Origin: Effrenium voratum
Lineage: Eukaryota > Sar > Dinophyceae > Suessiales > Symbiodiniaceae
DNA: 64,000 nucleotides
Assembly (NCBI GenBank): GCA_963377175.1
Contig: CAUJNA010001632.1
Location: 1 to 64,000 of the forward strand
Direction: 5' to 3'
The position numbers were made by a program, and so were the translations under genes. Numbering within the stretch: the stretch's first letter is position 1; every line of letters begins with the position of its first letter. This document shows, piece by piece, positions 29,945-41,081 of the stretch. The notes beneath the pieces are model-generated. The model had not been told where the DNA came from and did not search any database. It saw nothing but the letters and a program-made list of their open reading frames with translations.

Positions 29945-31805
29945 GTTGAGCTCCCTCGTTTTAACGCCGCAGATCTCTCGGACTTGGAAGACCGCTTTTT
30001 GAACCGCCGAATCAACAACAAGAATGAGAGGCCTTTTGAGGAAAGAGAGGCGGTTGTTGAGAGTGTTGTGGAGCAAATGGAGGAGATCCAAAGGAAACAG
30101 ACCAACAAGCCGACGGTCTTGGCCTTGTACAGCCCGCGGGGCACCGGCAAGACATCGCTCATTCGTCATTTGGCGAAGGTCTCAAACTTTTCCGAAAGTC
30201 GACGGTGCGGGCGGCTCTTGGTATTTGATGCGTTGACGATTCCGCCAACGCTGCTGCGCAAAGATCCTGACTTGCTGGTTTCTGCCATCATCTTGTGGCA
30301 CCTTTGCCAGATCTTCGATGGCTACTCTGTGGAGGTGAGCCAAGGGCCACCCATTGGTTTCCAGACGACGAGGTTCAGCGATTTGGTCAACATATTGGAA
30401 TCCAGCCGATCATCGCCAGCTGTCAACAGCTTTGAGGCTTGGGTTCGCTTACGTTGCAGAATCAAGGAAGCTGTTTTCGAGCAGTGGCTTCTGGTGACGG
30501 CTGCAGCCTTCAATGCAACACCAGCCTGCCCTTGCTTACTGTTCCTCGATCAGGCAGAGCTGCTTGTGAACAGAAAGGTCGATGAACATCGTGGACAGAA
30601 ATCGGTCTTCACCCAAATATTGAGCCAATTCCCGCAGGGGCTTGGCATGTTTTCCGCAGGCACAGTCAATATCCTGCAAGATAGGCCATCCGACGAGTAC
30701 ACCATGCTGAAGGTCCAGAAAGCTCCAGCTCTAGAGCCATTGTCACTGCAAGCTGCCAGACGAGCCATGAAAGGCTGGAGGGGTACGCAGTACCAGGAGG
30801 AGGAATTCAACAAAATTTTCCTCTTCTCTGCCGGGGTACCCCGACTTTTGGAGGCGGCTTTCCAGACCAGGGGTGAGTTGGCATCAACTGCTCAGGTTGC
30901 ACTCAACGCCATGTCGAATGAGTTCGAAAGCTCGTACGCGGATGCAGCGCCTTATTTCGCTGAGCCCAAAGTGGCTTTGTCGTTGGTTCTTTGCTCGGCG
31001 GTTCGATGGCCTGCAGAAGGCAACCAGTTTGTGCCCGGAACCTCACTAAGGTGGTCAGACATCTTCAGGGCCGGAGCAGCATTTCCAAACAACAAGTCCG
31101 TACTGGTTCCACGGCTGTGGTGGTGTAAGGATACCAATATCAAAGACGCCCTCCAAAACGACTTGAAACAGCGGAACATTTCGTTGGAAGGGCTCCTGCC
31201 AGACTTGCTGGAACTGTTGAAAGGGCAGGAAAGGGGCGCTACAGAGAGGGGGCCGCTGTGGGAAGGCCTGGTGGCCAATTCCCTGGCTGTTCGCTTCCAC
31301 CTTCACTGCGTAGCAAGAAATCTCAGTCCTGAAGTCACCTGGGTCCCGTTTTCGGAGATCTACCCTACGGAGGATCCACATTTGCGAGCTGTTTTGGAGC
31401 CGTTCGAAGTTTGCTGGAGTGATGGTGTGGAATATCCAAGCGGCCAAGGCAATGAAGCAACTGTCATGAGTGACGTTGGGAAGGCCATCAAGTCCAACCG
31501 GAATTTTGCAACGGCTCACCACGACCTTTTGATCCCTGTGAGAGGCAACTGGTAAGCTCGAGTTCATTGCTGCGCAATGTCGTTATGGAAAGAAAAAGGA
31601 TGCAGGCGGCCTGAAGTTGCAGGACAAGGCAAAGAAGGACAACTTTGAGGACATGCAAAATGTGTTGCTGCAGATTTGCAGTGAGTCTGAAGGCTGGCAG
31701 TCCTTTACAAACAAGACATGGGCCAGACGTCAGGAGGAGAAGAAATACTCTCTCATGAGTTGCGAGACTATCATTGCGCAGCTGGACGTGCTGAAACTTT
31801 TGTGA
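29945..31805 (+). pseudogene. STAND/crinkler-RHS-type P-loop NTPase with nuclease-like tail, copy A
   Basis: The exon begins after the acceptor at 29944 (VELPRFNAADLSDLEDRFLN); there is no ATG. Walker A is SPRGTGKTSL; the Walker-B-like strand is CLLFLDQAELL with Asp-Gln. An ATPase lid and winged-helix-like region follow (SAGVPRLLEAAFQTRGELAS). A C-terminal restriction-endonuclease-like region has AHHDLLIPV and EFIAAQCRYG. This layout (P-loop ATPase plus REase-like domain) is that of crinkler/RHS proteins found in many eukaryotes near mobile DNA. A 5-base deletion near 31545 relative to copy B causes a premature stop; the remaining coding sequence runs to 31805. The family call is moderate. 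Confidence 0.6.
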
Positions 31806-31995
31806 GTGTAAAAAAAAACGCGCTAGCAGGTGGGAGCACATGTTCCATGGGTCAGGCTTGCATCCACAAATTGAATGGCCGTTTTGGGCGGGGTCCAGGG
31901 ATCGCTCTAAGGTCGAGATTCGCAAAATCGTGTTGGGCTAAAAGTTCTCTCCACAAGCTAAGGCATGTTGCTTCCGTCAGGTCTGCTCAAGAAAG
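31806..31995. other. Junction between the NTPase gene and integrase copy 2
   Basis: About 190 bases, almost the same as 42965-43185, linking the NTPase 3' end to the integrase 3' end in both duplicates. It contains AAGCTAAGGCATGTTGCTTC. No gene. Confidence 0.6.
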
Positions 31996-32937
31996 TCAGC
32001 GGCCCGAATCGCTTCTGGGCCGCCTGGGCCCCAGGAAGTCGTCCAGCTGCCTCACCGCAGCCGGTCTGCCCCGCCTCGTCAGTCGGCCCGCCGCGTTGCC
32101 GCTGCCCTGGGGCGCCGGCAGGGCAACGCCAGCTTCAGCAGGGTCTCCCGGCCTTCGGTGCTCCGGACGGTCATGGAGTCCACGGCCCGCAGCTGCTGCA
32201 CGTTGCCGTACTGTGGGTTGAAGCTCCACGCCGCATTCGTTGGTGCTCGGACAGCCCCACATCCTCGACTGCCTTGATGCGCCGGTCCGTGAGGTCCTTG
32301 TTGTGCTGAAATTTGTCGGCGTTGTCCTGCAGCAGCCGGAACTCGGTGGCCGGCTGCTTCTCCACGTCCTCGGGCGCGTCGTATACCGTCTCGTGGAGCG
32401 CACGTTGTAGGCCGACGGCCGGCTTGAAGTGGTCGCTCCACCGGCCGCCTCTGCGGGCCACCCTTGTAGCCAGGTCCTTCTTCAGCGTCTGGATGCCCCG
32501 GTCCACCACGGCCGTGGCGTTGCAATCCTCAGGGCGCTTCGTGCGGTGCACGCCGCCGGCAGGTCCCGGTCCAGCGTGGAGAACTCGTTGCCCAGGTCGG
32601 TCGTGACCACGAAGTTCTTGTCGTCCCCCACCAGCTCCTGCGTGGCACGCTTGGTGGCCTGGCCGACCGTCTCGGCGTTCTTGTTCTGTAGACGGGTGAA
32701 GACGTTCATGACCGCCAGGCCGTACTTCGTCTTCCCCCGCGTATTCTGGCTGAAGTCGATGAGGTCCGCCTGCAGCCGGTCGTTCGGCCCCTCCGCAGCC
32801 GACTTCCCAGCGCCCGTGTTCAGCGCCTCAAAGGCCATGGCCTGCGTCACGTCGAGGTCTCGCTGCCTCGCAAGTCGGTACAGCATCCGTGGGTCCCGCA
32901 CGTTGAAGTCGTCGGCCAGATCTCTCAGCGCCTCCAT
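31996..32937 (-). pseudogene. Viral integrase, copy 2
   Basis: Same protein as copy 1 (MEALRDLADDFNVRDPRMLY) from the ATG at 32937 to the stop at 31996 (PRRPRSDSGR). Catalytic positions RLQADLIDF and VVTTDLGNEF are intact, and the third is again Asp (VVDRGIQTLKKDL). Lost relative to copy 1 are a stretch after the N-terminal helix (around VPAPRPRAL) and a few residues near VFTRLQNKN. Frame breaks lie near 32555, 32400 and 32250. The upstream fibre fragment ends only 2 bases before this ATG and is now fused to it in frame. Confidence 0.78.
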
Positions 32938-32939
32938 GT

Positions 32940-33474
32940 TTACTTGTTCTTCGGCCTGCCAGGCTTCCACCTCGTCCAGCCTGGCCTGGAAGCCCTGGCG
33001 CACCCCCACAGCACGCTGGTGAGGTGCGAGTAGTCGGGTGACCGTCTCGGCGCCGTCGCTCCACCGGGCGGTCCGCGTCAGGTTCTTCCACTTCGTTCCT
33101 GCGGAGTCGAAGAGCTGCTGGAGCTCCCCCAGGTCGGCCTCGGCCATCTCCGTCTTCACCCGGCTGTCCGGCAAGTTGGTGAAGCTCGTGTTGCAGACCA
33201 CGTTGCCCGTGTTGCCGGCTATCACCAGGCAGCCGGGTTCCTCTGGTTTGTGTGAGGGACGCTGCGTCGAGAGGCTCTTCGTCTGGACCAGCGCCTCGTC
33301 GTTGATCATGATGAGCTCGCACTGGTGCGCCCCGCCGTCCCGCTCCAGGAAGACCCGCGCGCTCTGGTTGCCCAGCCGGGCCGCGGTTGGATGCCGCGCT
33401 GTTGTTGGAAATCTGCACCTTGCTCCAGCCCGCCCAGTTCTTCGTCAAAGTGAGGTCGTCCGCGAAGTCGGAGG
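32940..33474 (-). pseudogene. Fibre protein C-terminal fragment (S74 tail)
   Basis: The last 180 or so codons of the fibre protein, beginning SDFADDLTLTKNWAGWSKVQ where it meets repeat block 3, with frame breaks near 33380, 33245 and 33040. The self-cleavage Ser is replaced by Pro (NLPDSRVKTEM), so this tail could not process itself. Most of the following segment (VEAKQYKRPDMNGDLRLGF) is deleted. An 11-base deletion just before the stop fuses the frame to the integrase ATG. Confidence 0.72.
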
Positions 33475-33833
33475 CGCTTTTTCGACCCAAAAAGGTAGCG
33501 GTGACATAGCGGTGACAAACGGTGACAAACGGTGACAAGCTCGGCAGGAGGGATCTTGGCAGCTTTTTCGGGCCGAAGACGGAAATCAAGAGGAGCGTAC
33601 GAGCCTGTTTTCGGCCAAAAACAAGCAAATCGAGAGGCAGAGGCCCCTTACTTGTCGTCTGACAGAAAAGAACGAGCTTTTCGGGAATTCGGGAAGTTGG
33701 CCGTTTTGAGCACTTTTTCGGCCCAAAAGGGAGCGGTGACATTGCGAAATTTGGCTGTTTTGGCGGCTTTTTCGAGCCAAAAACGAAAATTAATTAGGTA
33801 GTATAGGCCTATGTTCCTTACTACTGCCCGCGC
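33475..33833. repeat. GGTGAC-rich repeat block 3, ending in a TAGTATAGG hairpin
   Basis: Left part truncated against the fibre fragment. It contains tandem GGTGACAAACGGTGACAAGC, one diverged unit (TTTTTCGGGCCGAAGACGGA, AGCTTTTCGGGAATTCGGGA) and the closing AATTAGGTAGTATAGGCCTA and TGTTCCTTACTACT. Beyond it the minor virion protein fragment starts. Same orientation as blocks 1 and 2. Confidence 0.68.
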
Positions 33834-33839
33834 TTTGAG

Positions 33840-34636
33840 CACTTGCCCCTGGACCAGCCAGACCGCAAGGCCACCTCGTTCGTCACGAGCCACTTCTGCC
33901 TTTGCAGCACACGCCCCTGCAGGCAATTCCCGAGGACGGCTTCCGCACTCCCGGCTGGCCCGGATCTACCAGGGCGGGGGAAACCGCATCGTCGAGGACT
34001 CGAGGACGACCTGGCAGGAGACCCCGAGGCCGGCGCCCACGGACCGTCGGACCTGGTGAGCGCAGGAGCAGCAGGGCTCGGAAGAGCGGGTCCTCCTCCG
34101 CGGGCCGCAAGCCAACGTCCACAAGGGCCGCTCGCAAGCCAACGTCGTCCTCCCTGTCAAGGGCGCCGGAGAGGAACTTCTTGGTCCCCCAGGACGCAGC
34201 TGAGTACGTGCGCCTGAATGTGCTGCTTCGCGGGGCGCAGCCGCAGCTGTCTCCGCAGATCATAGGTCGACCCGACGACGTTGAGCGCCTCCTGGACGAG
34301 GCGGGGCAGCGTGCGCAGGAGGTGGAGCGGGGCGCAGCGCAGGCCGTCGAGGAGACGGCAGCCGTGGCTGCGGAGGAGGGAGAGGTTGATGTTGCCTTCG
34401 GGCACCTGGGAGGCCTGGCCGAGGGAGCAGCAGCCCTCGCACCCACGGTGGGCGAGGTTGGCTGGCGCAGCTGGAGTTGGCGCAGCGGCAGCGGCGGGAC
34501 TGGCCGTGGGGCTTGCGGGCGGCGCAGCCTACGGCCTCGCCCGGGGCACGGGCTGGGTGCTGGAGAACACGCTCTTCCGGCCTCAGCAGGGCAGTGAGGA
34601 CGCAGGCAGGACGTCCGGCCCGCCAACGGAATGAAC
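33840..34636 (+). pseudogene. Minor virion protein fragment (homologue of 51089-52352)
   Basis: Begins inside the gene at LPLDQPDRKATSF and runs, with several frame changes, through YVRLNVLLRGAQPQLSPQII, RPDDVERLLDEAGQRAQEVE, the small-residue hydrophobic region and AAYGLARGTGWVLENTLF to MNDATQPQHFTPRAGSSTSG. There an internal deletion joins it to the capsid protein fragment. Orientation is plus, opposite to the better copy at 51-52 kb. Confidence 0.65.
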
Positions 34637-34708
34637 GACGCCACGCAGCCTCAGCACTTCACGCCGCGCGCCGGCAGCAGCACGTCCGGCAGCCCCGCAA
34701 GCCCCGCA

Positions 34709-35220
34709 AGCACCGACTTCGAGATCCAGAGCGTCCGAGTTCTGGCCTCCCAGGTTGTTTTAGACTCGGCGCTGGTCGAGTCCTTCAACCGGGTGCTCCT
34801 CTCAGCAGCAGTCCAGCGTCCCGACGGGCGTGGCGGAGCACAACGTCACCGTGGCACGCGCCTTCACGAAACTGATGGGCGACCTTCTGGGACAACGACG
34901 CGGGCTCGAAGATCCACTTGCTGGCCAACCCGGGACGTGGCCCCCATCGGCGCAGCGAGGCAGGAGGACGGGAGATGCAGCTGGGCAGCCTGTACCCGCG
35001 CAACCCCATGAAGGGAGCCTCGGAGCACTTCCACTTCCTCTCAGTCCTTGCGGGGACGTACGACGACACGGTGCAACATCGACATCGGCTGTGTGGGCTA
35101 CCTGCGCCACAGCTTCATTGCCGGCTTCCCGACCGAGCGCGTGCCCAAGATGCCTCTGAGTGGCGTCAGCACCCGTTCGGGCGACCTGGCTCGGTTCACC
35201 TTGAAGGGACTTGACGGCGC
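34709..35220 (+). pseudogene. Major capsid protein fragment (C-terminal half)
   Basis: Starts STDFEIQSVRVLASQVVLDS and corresponds to the second half of the capsid gene at 49605-50878: VLLS, DVAPIGAARQED, MQLGSLYPRNPMKGASEHFH, then GVSTRSGDLARFTLKGLDG. There are breaks near 34800, 34960 and 35080. It stops after LKGLDG, where it meets the helicase fragment tail to tail at about 35220. The missing first half and the joined upstream gene show an internal deletion of about 900 bases. Confidence 0.72.
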
Positions 35221-38160
35221 CCCGCTCCGATGAGCCTCAGCCCCGGCCACACGCGCATGGGTTGCGACTTGTTTTGTTCCGCGGTGTCCGGGCCTTCCTC
35301 TGGCTCCACGAGCTGCGCGTCCGCCGGGGCCAGCCGGCGGTTCGCGTCCGCGTTGATCGCCATCTGCTGGGCATGGCTGATCGTGAGAGTGGTGTCCGGC
35401 ACGCCTGGCTTGCGCGGAAAGCGCGCAAGCCGTCGCGCCGTCTGCAAAGCTTCCTGCAGGGGCATTTGGTCCACGCGTAGGCTCCGCATGAGGTCGAAGA
35501 TGCGCGCGTCGCTGCGCTTGTTCTCCGTCAGCTCGTGCCGCCAGCCGCCCGCAAGGTCCAGCATCAGCTGGCTGTGTCGCAGTGGCTTGTCGACGGGCGT
35601 GCCGGCCCAGGTGTCCAGCACGGCCGGGAGCTGCCGGAAGTCGCCCACCAGCAGAAACCGCACGTCGTGGTTCAGGGACACGCGCGCGATGTCCGCCCGC
35701 AAGCCCATGTCGAGCTGCGTGACCTCTTCCACCAGCAGCCAGTCCAGGCGCTGGCCCCCCGCACGTACTTGCGCACCCAGTGGTCGGCCGTCTTCGCGCC
35801 GGCGCCCAGGTTCTGCACGGCGCTGTGGGTCTTGCTGATGAGGTGCACTACCTCGCCGCGCTCCCGCAGCTTGGTCACGATGATCCGCGCCAGGTGCGTC
35901 TTGCGTGTGCCGGGCAGCCCGGTCAGCAGGAGCGGCCGGCCAGGCAGTGCGCCACGGGGTCGGCCACGTCCGTCCAGCCGGCGGCCCTTGCTGGCGGCTC
36001 CGCCTGCGTGCAGGGCGGCGCGTGCTTGCCTCGCAGCGGCTTCCGCGTCTCCTTGGCGGAATTTGGGCTTGCCATCTGGGTACGTGTTGTGGACGAGCCG
36101 CTCCAGGTTGTCTCGGAACTTGCGCGGCATGCCCTGCAGCGCCACGCAGTCCGTTTTCACCTGCTTGATGCACTTTGGTGCCTCAGTTCTCGTTGGATGC
36201 GTGCCACGAAGCCGAGCACGCAGTCGTGGATGGGGCGCAGCGTCCCGTTGTTGTGGATTGAGCGGGTGGTGATGAAGTCCCACACGTACCGGCCTTCGCC
36301 GACGTAGAATACCTGCTTGGTGTCGGCCCCGTCGCGTCCAGCTCGTTGCTGCTGGCGCAGCGTGTGCGCCTTGTTGCTGTCGTGTGCCACGAGCCCGATC
36401 ATCGAGTTCACTGCGAGCTTTGCCATATGTTCTTCGCCCTCGGGCCAGGCCTGCTCCATGACGTCCAGCGCCGGCGCCAGGCACTCCGCGGTGACGTGGC
36501 TAGCCGCGTCCATCGTGTGGAGCACGTCGGACCACCGCGCCACGCCGCTGCACAGCATGTGTTCCACCGAGACCTTCGGGTACCAGCCCGGCCCCACGTA
36601 GGGCAGCAGCGTCACGGGGGCATCGCGTCCCCGATTTTGCAGGTCCGCAAACGAGAGGTCTGCGAGGTGCCCGGGCCGCGCCGGCTCGATGTTGTCGGCC
36701 GGGCAGAAGATGGGCAGCGGGAACGGTGCGTTGACCAGCCCGTTCCTGCGGCAGCGCGCCACGTCCACGCCTTCGGGAGGTCCGCTGCCCGGGGCCCGCG
36801 CCTGGAACACTAACGGAGGCTGCTTGAAAAAGCGTACATACGCGTCGTAGACCGAGCGCGTGAACCGTGACTCCAGCGACGTGGGCTGCGTGCTTTCGGT
36901 CTGGGTCTTCATCTGGTGACACTCGAAGCAGAGCGCCTGGAAGCGCTGCTGCTGCCCGGCGAAGGCCTGCCGCACCGGCACGATGTGGTCGAACTCCGCG
37001 CACCGGCGCCGATCGGCTGCCCGCAGGCGGCACGCTTGCCTCCCTGCTCGGCCAGCAGCAGCTTCTTCTGCCGCTGGCTCGGGGTGATCCTCGGCGCCTT
37101 GACCAGCGTGGAGAAAGCCTCGAAGCTCAGCGGCTGGCCTCTGTCCGCGGTAGTCCAGCCCCAGCCCCTTGGCCCATGCCTGCAGCAGCTCCCAGTCCTC
37201 GGGCAGCTCACGGATCACGCACTGCTCGCCCTTGGCGCACAGCTTCAGGCTCGAGAACTGCGCAAGCGAGCGGAGCGTGACCTGCGGGTTGTGCTCCGCG
37301 AGCAGCAGCTGCCGCCTCGTCTCCCGTAGGTCCGTCGTGTGGAAGTGACCTGGCTTGATCTCGCCCTGCCACGGGCTCCAGTCCTCCAGCGGCGGCACGG
37401 TCTGCTTCGGGTCGCGCCGGTACACGACCAGCGCGCAGCCCATCTGCTCCAGCACCGGCCGGGCGTTCCGGTAGAAGAAGGCGTGCCCGTCGTAGTAGGT
37501 GAACACCACGGTCTTGGTCTCCCGTTGCGCGGGCTCGAAGCGGTCCAGGGGCTCGCCGGTGTTGGAGATGAGGACCATGGGCGCGTTGCGCCACGCGCAG
37601 ACGGCTCGTATCTCCACCGGCGAGATGCCGTGCGCGCGCCAGTCGTGCTTTGCAAGGGCGTCGAAGTCTCCGCAGACCTCCTCGAAGGGCGCGCCAGGAG
37701 TTGAGCCAGCTGCGCATTCCAGGATACTGTTGAAGCACGGCAGCTGGTACGACACGCGGCGCAGGCCTCGCAGCCTCTGCCGCAGGATGGTTTCTACGTG
37801 TACGCGGCTGTTCCGGTATTGCGTCGCCTCCGAGGACACCACCCACTCCCCCTCCGGGTCGTAGAAGTACGTCTCGTCGCTGAGTTCCATGATGGGCGCC
37901 CTGCCGGCGCGGTCCTCGTCAACCGCAGCGTCTCCCGCTTGACGTTTTGCAGTATTTGCTGCTCCGACAGCCTGTCGGGCTGCCGGCTGGCCTCTCCACC
38001 CAGGACATTTGCGGGGAGCCAGTCCCTGCGCTCGTAAGCCCGGCCCGCGTTTTTGCCGGCCCGCGCACCCCTCTGATGATCACTGAAATGTGTGCTACGT
38101 GCTGCGAGCACTTGTTCTTGAAGAGCCTCCCTAGGTTCGTCAGCTGGTAGTCCTCCCGAG
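35221..38160 (-). pseudogene. Large replication protein: HNH, PolB-like palm motifs, SF1 helicase (copy A)
   Basis: About 950-1,000 codons in five or more frame segments. From the N-terminal side: LLAR-type helical start near 38100; MELSDETYFYDPEGEWVVSS (37890); HGISPVEIRAVCAWRNAPMV; VVFTYYDGHAFFYRN; an HNH nuclease region (CGQPIG, then FDHIVPVRQAF and LCFECHQMKT, 36900-37030); VDVARCRRNGL; a polymerase-B-like motif B KLAVNSMIGL; GPGWYPKVSVEHML; then the helicase with DWLLVEEVTQLDMG, LLVGDFRQLPAV, HELTENKRSD and MRVWPGLRLIGAG, where it is cut at 35221. It probably serves viral DNA replication. The polymerase-like reading is inferred from motif shape. The N-terminus is uncertain beyond 38100. 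Confidence 0.65.
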
Positions 38161-38199
38161 CATGCTAAAGTAGGCCTTTTCGGCCCTGGTAACGCTCCC

Positions 38200-38515
38200 G
38201 TCCGCGCGCTAGAGCACCCACCCAAACCAAACCCCACCCAACCCCCCCCCCCAAAACCACCCCCAACCCCCAACCCCCCCCCAAACCTCCCCTAACCACC
38301 CTCAAACCCCCAAACCCCCCAAACCCCCCCAAACGCCTCCCCCCCCAACCCCAAGTGCACCCTCCCCCAATGCATCCTCCCGCCAAGTGCATCCCCTGCC
38401 CCAAGTCTACATCCTCCCACTCAAGTGCGTCCCTGCCCCAAATATCCCTGCCCCAAGTGCCCCAAGTGTGCCCCCCTGCCCCAAGTGTGCCCCCCGCCCC
38501 AAGTGCGCGGGTGGC
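38200..38515. repeat. C-rich low-complexity tract
   Basis: Degenerate CCCCAAACC/CCCAACCCC runs (38215-38350) change into CCCCAAGTGc units (38350-38510). It lies at the 5' edge of the helicase gene. It is telomere-like only in being strand-biased; no fixed telomeric unit is present. Confidence 0.75.
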
Positions 38516-39590
38516 AGGGTTGAGAACCGGCGAGCACATGGCTGCCCTTCACATGGCTGAACTGGATGCTGGCCAAGAGGCCCCAAAAACAAAGCGGAGT
38601 CCGTGGCTGCGCCTCAGAGGGCTGGTTTGGCCAAGTGGACCTTCCGGGATCTGTGTGTGAACAAATCTGGGGGGACCCAGGGACTTTGAGAGCTCAAGGG
38701 AATCGGGAATCGGGGGGTGGATCCGGGAGGGTAGGGGACTTGGGGGACTTGGGGCACCCAGGCGACTCTGGTGGAGGGAGCCTAAGCAACTGGGGATCGT
38801 GGCGCCCTTTGCTTGCAACCCATCCATGAGACGCTTGGGGCCCTAGGCCTGTGAGGCTTGCTTGAAGACTTTCGGGACGTGGTGGAGCCGAAGTCAGCCT
38901 CCTTCAAGACCTTGTGAGTGAAGAGCTTCCAACAAACCTGTTGCCAGGCCGAAGCCCAAACATCTTCCCGGGGCGTGGTTGGCGAGTGACGAGCTTCATG
39001 CATCCAGGGGGCAGAGGAGCTGGGAAACATTGCGCTTGCGGTGGTTTCGGATTTGACGGATCAGCGCCCGCCATGCGAAATGTGTGAAAACATTTTTCTT
39101 GTAGCCTGGCCCAAAGAAGCGCTCAGAAGCAGCGCTGCCGACGGTCCACGCACACAGTGCAAAGTCGCGCTTTTAAATCCACATCGTATCGCAAACTAGT
39201 CACGAGGGAAACACTGCGCAGCCATGGGCGTGGAGACGACGAAGGGCAGGAGGAGCCGAGGCTGGTCAGCTTCAACTCGTGCTTGTTAGGACTCGTTGTC
39301 GTCAGGTGTTCGCTCCCGCATTCTCCTGACTGCAATCTCGTGGCTTTTCTTGCACACGGCCAAGACCTCGGCAGCATTGTTCCAGTGCTTTGGTTTGCTG
39401 GTTGTGGCCCCAGGTACATCTCTTCACCATCCCTCACGGGCGGATTTCACCGAGTCGCCCGGGCTGGAAGGACACTAGATTCCTGGCATCTTGGCTGTTT
39501 TGTGTGGTGCCGCCAGGATTCTTGCGGGCCACAGGTCCAGATCCCGGTGTCGCTGTGATGTTTTTCTGCTTGGATTTTCAGCTCTTGAGG
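38516..39590. other. No recognisable feature
   Basis: About 1.1 kb between the C-rich tract and the second NTPase locus. Short frames occur on both strands with no motif. The last 100 bases (CAGGATTCTTGCGGGCCACA onward) match the left edge of the duplicated host segment. Confidence 0.45.
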
Positions 39591-39734
39591 TGACACGCTG
39601 GCACCCTGGGCGTGGCGGAGTTGCTTTGCGCGCCAGCCCGCAGGACGCTCCAATCACCAGTTGTACATTTGGCCAGTCGCAATCGCGCCAGGACAGCGAC
39701 GCGGAGGCCGGGGGGCTCGCGCGCGCCAGGCTCG

Positions 39735-39958
39735 GTTGTTGGTGGGCGCTGGCAGGACTGGCTCGCCAAGAGCCGCGAGGAGGTGGAGGGCTTCTGTCGA
39801 ACTGGGTCGAAGCCGTACTGCTGGATGCTGGGTTTGAAGCAGACGACATCACCGAAGTCACCCCCATTCTGCTGAAGCAGAAGGTGATCGGAGCGGCCCT
39901 ACTGCAGCTGACACTGGAAGAGCTGATGCAGGATGGCGTTCCGCGTGGCCTGCCCTGA
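39735..39958 (+). pseudogene. SAM-domain exon of the host NTPase gene, copy B
   Basis: Counterpart of 28429-28755: WQDWLAKSREEVEGF, then after a frame change LSNWVEAVLLDAGFEADDIT, ILLKQKVIGAALLQLTLEEL. It ends early (MQDGVPRGLP) where copy A continues for about 30 residues. It has diverged more than the flanking intron-like DNA. Confidence 0.42.
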
Positions 39959-41081
39959 TCAACATCCACAGAACCAGGAAATCCCAAGATTACATTTGTG
40001 CAGATTGCGGCGCTTCCTGTCGTTGGCAGGCTCGGTAGGGACCCCCCATGACCGGATGGTTGCCTTTCCTTGTTGGAGGTCGGTCATTCCTGCTGGTCGA
40101 CATTGATTGAGACGTGCCGTTGATCGTTGTGAGTGATTTTGTGCTTGCCCCCAGCCTGCTTTTGAAAGAGCAAGACCTGCCCGTCTGCCGGGGAGAGGGA
40201 GGGCAAACTCTGATGTCTTTGCACCCATGGGGGTCCTTGCTGCTGCAGGCACAAGTGCATTCTATGAATGTTCTCTTTGATGCAGTGAGCTCAACCATTC
40301 CCGGCTTTGCATCCACTGGCAGTGTTCTTGCTCGATGTTTTGCCCGTTTTGCTGCCATTCCATCCCCGTTCTGTTGTTCATTTTTCTGCGTACCTGTTCA
40401 TATCTGCCTGATTTGGTGCGAGTGTTTGGCGCAAAACTATCAAACAGTTGAGGGGGGAACCCGCAAATATTGAAGAGCCTGCTGTTCCAGTCGCCTGCCT
40501 TTTGAAGAGCAAGACCTACCCTTCTGCCATGGTCGTTGCTGCTGCAGACACAATGCAATCCGAAGGTTAAATTTTGTTCCGACAGCACGAGCATGGAGGA
40601 GATGGCTAAAGTGTGCACAATGTATTTCTGCTGCCGGGTGACGTTGAGACGTGCCGTTTGACGTTTTGTGTGGTTTTGATTTCCCCCGTGGAAATGCTTT
40701 CAGTGGGGCTGCCCTGATCACATCCACAGAACCTGAACGGGGTTCCTGGGAACTCAGTGGTTTTGCTCAGCGTGGAGCCCCACAAAAGGATTGTTGAGCT
40801 GAACCGCGCATCTCCCGCTTTGCTTTCATGGGCAGTGTTCCTGCTGGAAATTTGGTTTTGTTTCGGTTTTGGTACCCGTGTGTTCCTCGCTTTCCTAGTG
40901 CTCGGCTTTCGCACTAAGTACCCATGCTTCTTGATCTGTTGTGAATGGTTAGCGTTTTGCAAGAAACATGAGCCAGTGGGAAGGAACCTGCTAGCAATCG
41001 ATTTTCTCACCAATTGCCGATGCGTGTTTGGTTTGTGATTGTTTGTCCTTCCCAGCATTCCCTCATGCGCCTCCCGCGCAG
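39959..41081 (+). other. Intron-like DNA, copy B
   Basis: Nearly identical to 28810-29944, with small indels (for example a 45-base difference near 40290 and a shorter run before the acceptor). It ends CTCCCGCGCAG|GTTGAG. No gene. It shows the duplication included non-coding DNA. Confidence 0.6.

Noticed and set aside
38200..38515. Telomeric repeat
   Set aside because: Strand-biased C-rich DNA but no fixed unit such as CCCTAAA; units drift from CCCCAAACC to CCCCAAGTG.
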